A stretch of DNA of 29,806 nt from CAYLZW01 sp964388085 (GTDB lineage: Bacteria > Myxococcota > UBA727 > CAYLZW01), in the NCBI GenBank assembly GCA_964388085.1, contig CAYLZW010000039.1, positions 1-29,806 of the forward strand, in the 5' to 3' direction. Of the stretch, positions 6,974 through 14,991 are shown piece by piece. The notes beneath the pieces are model-generated. The model made no database searches. It was not told the DNA's origin and saw only the letters and a program-made list of their open reading frames with translations. Every line of letters begins with the position of its first letter. Within the stretch, counting starts at the first letter, position 1. A program made the translations under genes and the position numbers.

Positions 6974-7870
6974 ATGCCACTCGCGGGTATCAACCAGGTC
7001 TTTCAGGGCACGCGAGCAAGCGCCGCGCGCGCCGTCACGCCCCCGGTACCGGACGCCATCCAGCGCCTCCAGGAGGCGCAGCTGGCGAGCGCCGGCGATC
7101 GCGGCTGGACCGGCCTCAACTTCATGCAGGCGAATTCGGCCGCCGACGTGAAGGAGTACCTGGCGGCCGAGCGCGACGCCGCGCGCATCCTGATGAGCGC
7201 GAACGTGCCGATGTTCTTGCTGCGCTACTCGTACGGCACGCACAAGTCGATGGAGGCGTGGCTGCACGAGCAGCCGAAGGGCGGGAAGCTCAAGCTCAAC
7301 GTCACCACGATGCCGTCATGGCACGCGGGCGCGGGCGGTTCCTCGAGCGCCGCGAGCGCGATCATCCGCGGCCTGCAAGGGCAGTCCGGTGTCCCGAAGC
7401 TCGACGTGAGCGCCGTCGAGAGCGCGCTCAAGTCGAGCGGCACCTTCGGGCAGCTCGTCGAGAAGGAGCTCGCGCCCCTCGACAAGGCGGCCGCCTGGTT
7501 CGTGAAGACCTACGACGCGTTCGTGGCCAGTGACAGCCCGACGGCGGCCGAGGCGCAGAAGCTCATCGGCGAGCTGATGAACGATCTCGGCCACGAGGCC
7601 ATGGGCGAGAAGTTCGCGAAGGAGAACGTCTACAACGTCGTCATCCGGCTGCCCGACGGGAAGACGATCAAGAAGCGCTTCGACACCGAAGGCAACGACC
7701 CGCCGAAGCCCGGTCGCCGGGACCACTCGAACACCGCGACCAACTCGGGAGACATCGAGATCGACATCGCGGCCTACGCCGGCAAGGACATCGTCGTGCA
7801 GGCGTGGCCGGACGGCTCCGCGGGGGTCGGCGGCTACAAGGAAGCGCGCGAGATCGTCCTGCACCTCTGA
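6974..7870 (+). CDS. Unknown protein of the CYTH/pyruvate-kinase block
   Basis: A 298-residue protein. ATG at 6974 is preferred because GAAGGAG lies 5 bases upstream; an upstream in-frame start at 6956 lacks this. No signal peptide. Residues 1-210 are mostly helical (AADVKEYLAAERDAARILM, SAVESALKSSGTFGQLVEKEL, AQKLIGELMNDLGHEAMGEKF). Residues 215-298 look like a small beta domain (YNVVIRLPDGKTIKKRF, GDIEIDIAAYAGKDIVV), ending in a W-P-D-G turn and GGY before the last strand. A similar W-S-N-G ... GGF pattern occurs near residues 192-218 of the 1134-residue protein of the same block. I do not recognise a family. It lies 39 bases before the CYTH gene, so co-transcription is likely. Confidence 0.75.
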   Translation: MPLAGINQVFQGTRASAARAVTPPVPDAIQRLQEAQLASAGDRGWTGLNFMQANSAADVKEYLAAERDAARILMSANVPMFLLRYSYGTHKSMEAWLHEQPKGGKLKLNVTTMPSWHAGAGGSSSAASAIIRGLQGQSGVPKLDVSAVESALKSSGTFGQLVEKELAPLDKAAAWFVKTYDAFVASDSPTAAEAQKLIGELMNDLGHEAMGEKFAKENVYNVVIRLPDGKTIKKRFDTEGNDPPKPGRRDHSNTATNSGDIEIDIAAYAGKDIVVQAWPDGSAGVGGYKEAREIVLHL

Positions 7871-7909
7871 GCCGTGACGTCGAGCGAGCCACGGGGAGAG
7901 AGCAGGGCG

Positions 7910-8635
7910 ATGAACGCCGCCAACGCCGAGGAGATCGAGCTGAAGCTCGCGGTCGATGACGACGCCGCCCTCGCGGCGATCTCGTCGGCGGCCGGCGGTC
8001 GCCGTGACGCGCCCGTGCTGCAGGAGAACACCTTCTTCGACACGGCCTCGCTCTCCCTCGACGAGGCGCGCTTCACGGTGCGCGTTCGCCGCGAGGACGG
8101 CATCGACCGCGTGACCTTCAAGGGGCCGAGCGAGCCGCGCGGCTCGGGCGGCGCCCTCTCGAGCCGCGTCGAGGAGGAGTGGATCGTGTCCGCGGGCGAA
8201 GCCGAGCGGATGCTCGCCGGAGAGCTCGATCCGCTCTACTGGCTGCACGAGCGACAGGACCTGCAGCCGGCGCAGCGCGCGTTCGCGGAGCGCTTGAAGA
8301 CGCTGGCCGGCGAGGCCGCGCTCGTGCCCGTGGCGACGTTTCACAACGAGCGCCAGCGGGTGCACGCCGAGCTCGACGTGGGCGGCGGCTCCCGGCCGGT
8401 GACCCTCGAGCTGGATCGAACGAGCTTTCCGGACGGCAGCGCCGCCGCCGAGATCGAGCTCGAGCTCGAGCCCGGTGCGGACGCCAAGGCCTTCGAGCTT
8501 GCGCTCAGGCTCCTCTGTGAGCGCGCGGCGGTGAAGCCAACTACGACGACGAGCAAGGCCGCGCGCGTGTTCGCCTGGGTGCGAGCGCGACGAGCGCGCG
8601 GCGGCGACGCCAACAGAACGGGTCACACGGTATGA
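7910..8635 (+). CDS. CYTH domain protein (triphosphate tunnel metalloenzyme)
   Basis: A 241-residue protein beginning at ATG 7910 (purine-rich GGGGAGAGAGCAGGG upstream), directly placing the signature ExExK motif at E8-I-E10-L-K12. Further CYTH features follow in order: NTFFDTASLSL, the basic strand FTVRVRRE, the lysine strand VTFKGPSE, VEEEWIV, a second basic strand NERQRVHAELDV, VTLELDRTSFP and the acidic strand AEIELELEPG. These line the tunnel that binds triphosphate and metal ions; family members are thiamine triphosphatases, inorganic triphosphatases and class IV adenylate cyclases. Substrate cannot be told from sequence; the CHAD-like neighbour makes inorganic triphosphate or short polyphosphate plausible. 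Its TGA overlaps the ATG of the pyruvate-kinase fusion (ATGA), indicating translational coupling. Confidence 0.85.
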   Translation: MNAANAEEIELKLAVDDDAALAAISSAAGGRRDAPVLQENTFFDTASLSLDEARFTVRVRREDGIDRVTFKGPSEPRGSGGALSSRVEEEWIVSAGEAERMLAGELDPLYWLHERQDLQPAQRAFAERLKTLAGEAALVPVATFHNERQRVHAELDVGGGSRPVTLELDRTSFPDGSAAAEIELELEPGADAKAFELALRLLCERAAVKPTTTTSKAARVFAWVRARRARGGDANRTGHTV

Positions 8636-11391
8636 AGACGCGAGCGCCCACCTCCACGCCAGTTCCTCCACCGAGCGGGAGCGCCAGCGGCGTCGCGCGC
8701 CCGGCCGAGACGACGGCCACGCGCGAGAGCGCCAAGACGAAGGAGCCGGCCGGCGCCGCCGTGTTCGAGCGCGACGCGGGCACGACGACGACGGCGGGCC
8801 TCGGCGCGGGCGCGGAGCACACGGTCGGCAGCGTCGCCATGCGCCTGGCCGCGCTCAGCAGCGTCGACGTCAGCAGCCTGTCGCCCGAAGAGCTAGCGGA
8901 CACCCAGGCGGCGCTCGTCGCGTTGCAGCAGCAGCTCGCCGCGGCCATCGCCGCCAACGAGCCGCGCGCCGCGAAGGCGGCGTCTTCCGCCCCGGTGACG
9001 TCGTCGCAGCGAGGCCAGAAGATCGACGCGCTGTTCGACGCCGGGCGCTTCGCCGAGCTGGTGCCGGTGCTCGCGGCGCGCGCGCGGGAGCTCGGGGCGA
9101 CGCCGATCGTCGAGCTCAGCCATGAGGCGCTGCTCGCGAACATGGCGTCCCTTCACGTCCTGCAGCATCAGCTCATCGGCACCCTGAACGGGCTCTCCCG
9201 CGCCGAGCACCCGACCGAGAAGGACGCCGCGCTCACCCTGCTGCGCGACGTGGGAGCGCTGCAGAGCGCGACCTTCCAGGCGGCGGTGGATCGCGGTGAC
9301 GTGCGCCAGCCCGACAAGGCGGTCAAGCCCTGGGTCGTGTTCAAGGACACGATGAAAAAGCCCGGGCACCACACGAGAGAGGCGCGGCTCGCCTACTTCC
9401 AGCAGCGCGCGGCCAAGTTCCTCGACGCGGGCGGCAGCCTCGCCGACATCAAGCCGGTGACGGCGGAGGTGCTCGCGGGCTACCCGTCGGGCCGCTTGCT
9501 GGAATTCGTCGTCGACGCCTTCGACACCGTGCGCCTCACCGACGCCGAGAAGGAGCCGACGCCCGGCCACACGCTGCTCGCCATGGGCAACGACGCGCTC
9601 AGCGCCGGCACGCTGCGGCTGTTCAAGAACGACGCGGGCGAGATCGAGAGCGCCGTCATCGGCACCTTCTCGGGGCACTTCCGAGCGCCCGCGCACACGC
9701 TCGCGCACATGGCCCGTCACCTCGTCGCGGCCGGCGTGGCGCCCGAGAAGATCGTGCTGCAGGGAGGGGAGGCTGGCTCCGCGCGCGCCATGGAGGTGCT
9801 GCAGCGGACCATGGGCCTCTCGGGCGCGGACATCCAGCGGCAGCAGGCCGAGCTCGACGACGTGGCCGCGCGTTACACGAGCGACCCGCGCGACCCGGGC
9901 GCGCTCGACGTCGACGGCAGCACCGCGCAGGACAACGACGGCAAGGACATCGTCAGCAAGGGCGCGCGGCCGAACGCAAAGGGCTTCGAGCTCGGCGCCG
10001 TGCTGCTCACGCTGCAGCAGACGTCGTCACGCGCGCTGCAGGACGGCGCGCTGCTCGAGTCCACCGACGAGGCCTCCAAGCTCTCGGCGGCGCTCGACGA
10101 GGCGCTGCGGACAGCGGAGCTCGCCGGCAACCCGCGCGCGTTCCAGGAGGCGCGGGCGCTGCTCGCGTTCTTCACCGGCGCGGACGCCCCGCCCATGGAC
10201 GCGGCCGCGAAGAAGGTGCTCGGCGAGCTGAGCGCGCGTTGGGCGAAGCATGACTTCGGCAGCGGCGCCGCGGATCCCGCCAACGTGTTCAGTCCGCCGC
10301 CGCCCGACGGGCGGCGCACGCGCATCGTCGCCACGCTCGATCCCGGCGTCAGCGACGTGCAGCTGCGCGACATGATCCGCGCCGGGCTCGACGTCGCCCG
10401 CTTCAACTCCGCGCACGCCTCCCCGGAGGAGCTCGAGGTGGTGATGGCGAAGGTGCGCACGGAGGCGCAGAAGCTCGGCCGCGAGGTGCGCATCCAGCTC
10501 GACATCTCGGGGCCGAAGATCCGCCTCGGCAAGTTCGAGAACCCGCAGAACCTCGAGTACAACGACATCTGGCTCAAGCAGGGTGACGTCGTCGAGCTCT
10601 CGAACGCGGACGCGCTCGGCACGCCCACCCGCCTGCCCATCGACCTCGACAGCCTCGGCCAGGACGTGAAGCCGGGCGATCGGCTGTTCATGAACGACGG
10701 CCTCGTGGAGCTGCGCGTCAAGGCCGTCGGCAAGGACGACGCGGGCAACACGCTCGCCAGCGCCGAGGTCGTGCAGGGCGGCAAGGTGTGGGACAGGAAG
10801 GGCATCAACATGCCCGACTCCGACCTCTCGCTGCCCACCATCACCGACGACGACATCGCCTACCTCGACGTGCTGGCCGATGACCTCGACCTGCTCGCGG
10901 TCTCCTTCGCGCGCAAGCCCGAGGACATCCTGCGCGCGCGCGAGGTGCTGCGAGAGCGCGGCGTGGACATCCCCATCATCGCCAAGATCGAGCGCCCGGA
11001 GGCGCTGCAGAACCTCGAGGCCATCGCGGCCGTCAGCGACGCGCTCATGGTCGCGCGCGGCGATCTCGGCGTCGAGATCGGACGCGAGAACGTGCCCCCC
11101 GCCGAGCGTCGCATCAACGAGCTGGGCAACCGGCTCGGCAAGCCCACCATGGTCGCCACCGAGGTGCTCATGAGCATGGCCAAGGGCGACGCGCGCGCCA
11201 CGCGCGGCGACATCGAGGCGCTGTACTCCGCGGTCTACGAGCAGGGCGCCGACGCCGTCATGCTCGGCAAGGAGACGAGCTTCCCCGAGCACCCCGGCGT
11301 CGTCGTGCGGGAGGCCGCGCTCGGCATCGGCCGCGCCGAGGCGGACCTCGACGACAAGCCCTTCCAGGATCTGCAGCAGGCCGACGCCTAG
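8632..11391 (+). CDS. Pyruvate-kinase-like protein with large unknown N-terminal region
   Basis: A 919-residue protein. Residues 1-65 are Thr/Ser/Pro/Ala-rich and disordered. Residues 90-550 are a mostly helical region of unknown function, with IGTFSGHFRAPAHTL (about 342-356) as a recognisable landmark. From about 558 to 905 it is pyruvate-kinase-like: TRIVATLDPG, ARFNSAHAS (R590, N592, H595), DISGPKIRLG (D624), an inserted B domain, KGINMPDSDLSLPTITDDD, IAKIERPEA (K785, E787), VARGDLGVEI (D811) and TEVLMSM (T843). Substrate- and metal-binding Lys, Glu and Asp are present. However, the usual NFSHG is NSAHA, DTKG is DISG and TQML is TEVL, and the C-terminal allosteric domain of ordinary pyruvate kinases is absent. 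It may therefore act on phosphoenolpyruvate or a related substrate, or be a non-standard paralogue. It is coupled to the CYTH gene by a 4-base overlap. Confidence 0.85.
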   Translation: MKTRAPTSTPVPPPSGSASGVARPAETTATRESAKTKEPAGAAVFERDAGTTTTAGLGAGAEHTVGSVAMRLAALSSVDVSSLSPEELADTQAALVALQQQLAAAIAANEPRAAKAASSAPVTSSQRGQKIDALFDAGRFAELVPVLAARARELGATPIVELSHEALLANMASLHVLQHQLIGTLNGLSRAEHPTEKDAALTLLRDVGALQSATFQAAVDRGDVRQPDKAVKPWVVFKDTMKKPGHHTREARLAYFQQRAAKFLDAGGSLADIKPVTAEVLAGYPSGRLLEFVVDAFDTVRLTDAEKEPTPGHTLLAMGNDALSAGTLRLFKNDAGEIESAVIGTFSGHFRAPAHTLAHMARHLVAAGVAPEKIVLQGGEAGSARAMEVLQRTMGLSGADIQRQQAELDDVAARYTSDPRDPGALDVDGSTAQDNDGKDIVSKGARPNAKGFELGAVLLTLQQTSSRALQDGALLESTDEASKLSAALDEALRTAELAGNPRAFQEARALLAFFTGADAPPMDAAAKKVLGELSARWAKHDFGSGAADPANVFSPPPPDGRRTRIVATLDPGVSDVQLRDMIRAGLDVARFNSAHASPEELEVVMAKVRTEAQKLGREVRIQLDISGPKIRLGKFENPQNLEYNDIWLKQGDVVELSNADALGTPTRLPIDLDSLGQDVKPGDRLFMNDGLVELRVKAVGKDDAGNTLASAEVVQGGKVWDRKGINMPDSDLSLPTITDDDIAYLDVLADDLDLLAVSFARKPEDILRAREVLRERGVDIPIIAKIERPEALQNLEAIAAVSDALMVARGDLGVEIGRENVPPAERRINELGNRLGKPTMVATEVLMSMAKGDARATRGDIEALYSAVYEQGADAVMLGKETSFPEHPGVVVREAALGIGRAEADLDDKPFQDLQQADA

Positions 11392-11403
11392 GGCGTGTCC
11401 CGA

Positions 11404-11420
11404 AGGGCACCAAAAGCCCT
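11404..11420 (+). terminator. Small hairpin after the pyruvate-kinase-like gene
   Basis: AGGGC and GCCCT form a 5-base stem around ACCAAAA, 12 bases after the stop codon. The stem is short and no U-tract follows; a weak terminator or processing site is possible. The heptamer repeat begins immediately after it. Confidence 0.25.
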
Positions 11421-11469
11421 CCCTCTGCCCTCTGCCCTCTGCCCTCTGCCTTCTGCCCTCTGCCCTCTG
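11421..11469 (+). repeat. Heptanucleotide tandem repeat (CCCTCTG)7
   Basis: Seven head-to-tail copies of CCCTCTG occupy 49 bases; the fifth copy has one C-to-T change (CCTTCTG). The array is pyrimidine-only except for one G per unit on the plus strand, and lies in the 105-base gap between two long genes. It resembles short tandemly repeated repetitive sequences described in cyanobacteria and seen in other environmental bacteria. Copy number probably varies between strains. It ends 27 bases before the preferred start codon at 11497, so it could influence leader structure or translation. Confidence 0.9.
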
Positions 11470-11496
11470 CTCGCTAAGCGCTCCCGAGGAGACATC

Positions 11497-14400
11497 GTGC
11501 CAACCATCACCAACCGCCCCACGACGACGACCACCAGTGGCACCTCGGCCACGAACGCCGCCACGGGCACAGCCCCTACCAGCGCTCCGAGCAGCGCCAC
11601 GACGACGGGCGCGGCCTGGCAGCCGCCGCCGCTCCGGAGCGCCAGCGGCGACATCATCCCCACCAAGCGCGTGGAGGTGAACGGCCTCGCGGGCGGCACC
11701 ATGAACGCGACGGGGACGACCAGCCGCTTCGCGCGGGACGCCAGCTTCGACAGCTACACGGCGCCCGCCGACGGTGCGGTGGCGCGCGCGTTCATCCGCA
11801 CCGACGCGACGCCGATCCCGGGCGGCTGCCGCTTGAACGTGCAGTCCTTCCACAAGCAGAAGGACGACAAGGTCACCCTCTGGTTGCTCGCCGAGGTGCT
11901 CGACACCGAGACGAAGCAGCTGCGGACGATCACCCTGAGCGTGCTCGCGAAGGACGAGGTGCTGAACCCCGGCTCCTTCCGCGGCGACCTGCACTACGAC
12001 ATCAACTACGACGACGTGAACAAGTTCCTGCAGGCGAGGAACCCGAAGCTGAAGCTGAACCCGGGGCACACCTCGCTCGCCGTCGCCGCGCGCTGGTCGA
12101 ACGGTCATCAGGCCGGCGGCTTCGGGCGCGGTGGCGTGTTCCGCCTGCCGCCCGCCGGCACCACGCACAACGTCATCGGCGTGCGCACCGCCGCGCGCAC
12201 GGGCGAGGAGACCGACCTGCCGCTCGACATGCAGGTGGCTTATCCCGCCGAGCTCGTCGCGGCCGTGCCGCAGCTCAAGCCCGACGGTGACATCCTGAGC
12301 CGCCTCGAGTCCGAGCTGAAGGGCAACGCGACCAAGCAGGAGATGACGGCGGCCATCACCAAGATGTACGACCTCGTCGAGAAGGCTTTGGCCGGGGACA
12401 AGCAAGCGGTCGAGAGCGCGCTCGGCAAGGGCTGGACCGTCGAGACCGTGAACCGCTACTGGCTGAAGGACGACGGCTCCAGCGGGCAGCCGGGCACGGC
12501 GGGCACGGGTCTGTTCGCGGGCTTCCGCGTCGACGAGGACGGGCTGCCGATCCAGGACCCGATGACCGACACGTACATGGACGACGCCAACCTCGGCATG
12601 ACGCGCACCGAGGGGGCCATCCGCTTGCGCACCAACGCCCAAGCCACGGTGATGAACATCAAGCCGGGCGGCGGCCGCGAGGACGATCGCACGCGCATCC
12701 GCCAGCGCATCGAGTACGGCCTCGAGATGAAGGCGGGCACGACGCCACAGGCGGCCGGCCAGGCGATGAAGACCATCGCCAGCAACAACCGCTGGTCGGG
12801 CACGGTGTTCAATCAAGCGCAGCGCGAGGTCGGCCAGCTCGACGCCAACGTCGTCCTGTCGAACGCCCTGCAGCCGTGGATCGAGATCAAGCAGGACCGA
12901 CACAAGTTCACCATCAAGAACGAGGCCGGCGTCGAGATCGAGCTGTCGCTCGACAAGGTGAAGGCGAAGACGCTGCGACCGAACCTCGGCAACGCGGACG
13001 GCACGCCGCGCGAGGTGGAGTTCTTCGTGCTCGAGGCGGAGCTCGATCACCTGCAGCTCGCGAGCACGAACCAGGGCACCTACGCCGCCGCGGGCACGAA
13101 CGCGTCGAGCCACTTCACCAACGACGCGCAGCAGGACACCTGGCTGAAGGCGACCAGCGACGACGTCACCATGGACATCGACCCGCGCCTGCACGAGCTG
13201 AAGGATCTGCAGAACGAGTCGTTCCGCTCGACGGGCTCGTACAGGGCGTTCGAGAAGTCGACGGCGAAGGTGGTGCCGTTCTTGTTCCCGAACGGGCTGC
13301 AGCACGGCCGCCAGAAGGCGGCGCACGCCGCCGACGTGCTGGGCCTCGTGCACTTCGACGACAAGTCGCTCATGAAGGCGGTGAAGGACCTGTTCGAGGG
13401 GCACGGTTACAAGTGGAGCGACGCGCTCAAGCAGAAGTACGAGGCGCTGCTCACGACGCCCGCCAACAAGATGAAGATCGAGCAGAACCTGCTGAACGGG
13501 AACCAGAACAACGTCTATAACTTCCTGCGCTACACCGTCGGCAACGTCGCGCTCGAGCTCGACGTGGCGAAGATGAAGCAGCGCGTGAAGGATCAGCTGC
13601 ACGCGCTCGGCTTCGAGTCGAGCGCGCCCATCGAGGCGATGTTCGACGCGCTGGCGACGAAGAACATCGCGCCGAACTACGTCGAGAGCTACTTCCAGCG
13701 CATGGGCCAGGTCGCCGACAACCAGGTGTTGGCGCAGTGGGCGCAAGCGCTCGGCGTGTCGCCCGCGCCGATCCCTGTCGCCGATCCGAAGCGCTTGTTC
13801 GGCGAGGACAAGCCTTACGGTCAGCTGCTGCGGCAACAGATGGAGCAGGCCAGCGTCGATCCGAAGACGGCGCCCGAGGTGGAGGCGTTCTTCGCGAAGG
13901 CGATCGACAGCAAGAAGGTGACGCTGCAGACGATCCGCAGCTACATGCAGAGCTTCGCGGGCAACCCCGAGAACTATCTGACGACGGTGGCCAACGCCGC
14001 GGGCCTGACGGCGGAGCTGCCGACGCTGCGCGCGCAGCCGCAAAAGATCATCGCGCTCGCGCGGCAGCACCTGGCGGGGCAGTACCTGGAGGTCGACTCC
14101 GCCATGGAGAAGTTCCTCGCCGGCGTGTGCGCGACCTCGAGCCGCCTCGAGGCCACGCAATTCGCGGCGACGCTCAGGAGCAACGCGCAGGCGATGATCG
14201 ACACGCGCGCCAATCTGCTCGGCGTGACGGCGCCGAAGCTCGCGTGGGACTTCGCGGCCATCGACACCAAGCTGAAGACGACGCTGAACAACGTGAAGAT
14301 CGCGTGGACGCCCGCGCTCGAGGACTTCACGCACAAGGCCATCGACGGCGGGGTCCCCGTGGCGCAGCTCGAGCGCGCCTACGCGCAGCTGCAGAGCCAG

Positions 14401-14901
14401 GCGAGCCTCAAGCAGGCGCTGGTCGCGTGCGGCATCTACGTGGTGGGCCTGCCCATCCCCGACGTGGAATACGACAAGGCGGCGACCTCGGCTTGGGTCG
14501 CCCAGTCGTTGGCCGGCTATCAGGCGGTGCTCGGCTCGAGCGCGCAGCTCGACCAGTACACGGACGAGTGTCTGCAGAAGGGGCTCACCCCCTCGCAGAT
14601 CGTGAACTTCTCGACCTACTCGCTGAACAGCGGCAAGGCGGCCGCGGCGCGCTACGCGCCCAGCGTCCCGGTGGACCAGCTGCCGGACGTGCCGCTCGAC
14701 CTGAACAACCTCGTGGCGCACTGGAAGACCCGCTTCGGAACGCAGTGGACGCCCGAGCGCGAGAAGTACCTGAGCGAGGCGTTCCCGAAGGCCAGGGCCA
14801 ACGGCGCCTTCCGCTTCAACTACGTCTTCAACCAGTCGTACACGACGATCCTGTCACAGGTGCAGAGCCACTCGGGCGTCGCGCGACCCACCGGGGTCTG
14901 A
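11497..14901 (+). CDS. 1134-residue protein with divergent CYTH-like domain
   Basis: GTG at 11497 is preferred because GAGGAG lies 5 bases upstream; the frame is open back to 11395 but that part only translates the heptamer repeat. Residues 1-45 are Thr/Ser/Ala-rich and disordered. Residues 65-230 are a beta-rich domain (VTLWLLAEVLDTETKQLRTITLSVL; W-S-N-G and GGF near 201-212). Residues about 310-525 look like a divergent CYTH domain: TDTYMDDANLGM, AIRLRTN, VMNIKPGG, IRQRIEYGLEMK, then KFTIKNEAGVEIELSLDKV and EVEFFVLEAELD, in CYTH order. Residues 600-1134 are a long run of helices with repeated patterns such as TLQTIRSYMQSFAGNPE and TPSQIVNFSTYSLNSGK. There is no signal peptide. The function is unknown; a triphosphate or polyphosphate ligand is inferred from the domain and its neighbours. 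Confidence 0.8.
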   Translation: MPTITNRPTTTTTSGTSATNAATGTAPTSAPSSATTTGAAWQPPPLRSASGDIIPTKRVEVNGLAGGTMNATGTTSRFARDASFDSYTAPADGAVARAFIRTDATPIPGGCRLNVQSFHKQKDDKVTLWLLAEVLDTETKQLRTITLSVLAKDEVLNPGSFRGDLHYDINYDDVNKFLQARNPKLKLNPGHTSLAVAARWSNGHQAGGFGRGGVFRLPPAGTTHNVIGVRTAARTGEETDLPLDMQVAYPAELVAAVPQLKPDGDILSRLESELKGNATKQEMTAAITKMYDLVEKALAGDKQAVESALGKGWTVETVNRYWLKDDGSSGQPGTAGTGLFAGFRVDEDGLPIQDPMTDTYMDDANLGMTRTEGAIRLRTNAQATVMNIKPGGGREDDRTRIRQRIEYGLEMKAGTTPQAAGQAMKTIASNNRWSGTVFNQAQREVGQLDANVVLSNALQPWIEIKQDRHKFTIKNEAGVEIELSLDKVKAKTLRPNLGNADGTPREVEFFVLEAELDHLQLASTNQGTYAAAGTNASSHFTNDAQQDTWLKATSDDVTMDIDPRLHELKDLQNESFRSTGSYRAFEKSTAKVVPFLFPNGLQHGRQKAAHAADVLGLVHFDDKSLMKAVKDLFEGHGYKWSDALKQKYEALLTTPANKMKIEQNLLNGNQNNVYNFLRYTVGNVALELDVAKMKQRVKDQLHALGFESSAPIEAMFDALATKNIAPNYVESYFQRMGQVADNQVLAQWAQALGVSPAPIPVADPKRLFGEDKPYGQLLRQQMEQASVDPKTAPEVEAFFAKAIDSKKVTLQTIRSYMQSFAGNPENYLTTVANAAGLTAELPTLRAQPQKIIALARQHLAGQYLEVDSAMEKFLAGVCATSSRLEATQFAATLRSNAQAMIDTRANLLGVTAPKLAWDFAAIDTKLKTTLNNVKIAWTPALEDFTHKAIDGGVPVAQLERAYAQLQSQASLKQALVACGIYVVGLPIPDVEYDKAATSAWVAQSLAGYQAVLGSSAQLDQYTDECLQKGLTPSQIVNFSTYSLNSGKAAAARYAPSVPVDQLPDVPLDLNNLVAHWKTRFGTQWTPEREKYLSEAFPKARANGAFRFNYVFNQSYTTILSQVQSHSGVARPTGV

Positions 14902-14969
14902 GGACGAGCGGGCGAAGCGGGAGTGCCAAGGACGGCAGGGGCCCCGGGGCGGGCTCCGCTCGCCTCGGT

Positions 14970-14986
14970 GAGGGGCGCGGCCCCTC
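14970..14986. terminator. Bidirectional terminator-like hairpin
   Basis: GAGGGGC and GCCCCTC form a 7-base stem with a GCG loop in the 90-base gap between two convergent genes (ends at 14901 and 14992). Position and symmetry suit a shared terminator for both strands. There is no U-tract on either side, as is common in high-GC genomes. Confidence 0.5.
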
Positions 14987-14991
14987 GGAGG

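Noticed and set aside
11421..11469. CRISPR-like array
   Set aside because: Units are 7 bases, directly adjacent without spacers; it is a simple tandem repeat.
11395..11496. Extension of the 1134-residue protein to GTG 11395
   Set aside because: The extra 34 residues merely translate the heptamer array (LPSALCP repeats) and there is a good ribosome site at the GTG at 11497. Kept only as a speculative phase-variation possibility.
10027..14721. Open frame of 1564 codons on the minus strand
   Set aside because: It is antisense to the pyruvate-kinase-like and 1134-residue genes, spans both and the intergenic repeat, and its translation is Arg/Leu/Val/His-rich low-complexity. Strong G/C third-position bias removes stops on the complementary strand.
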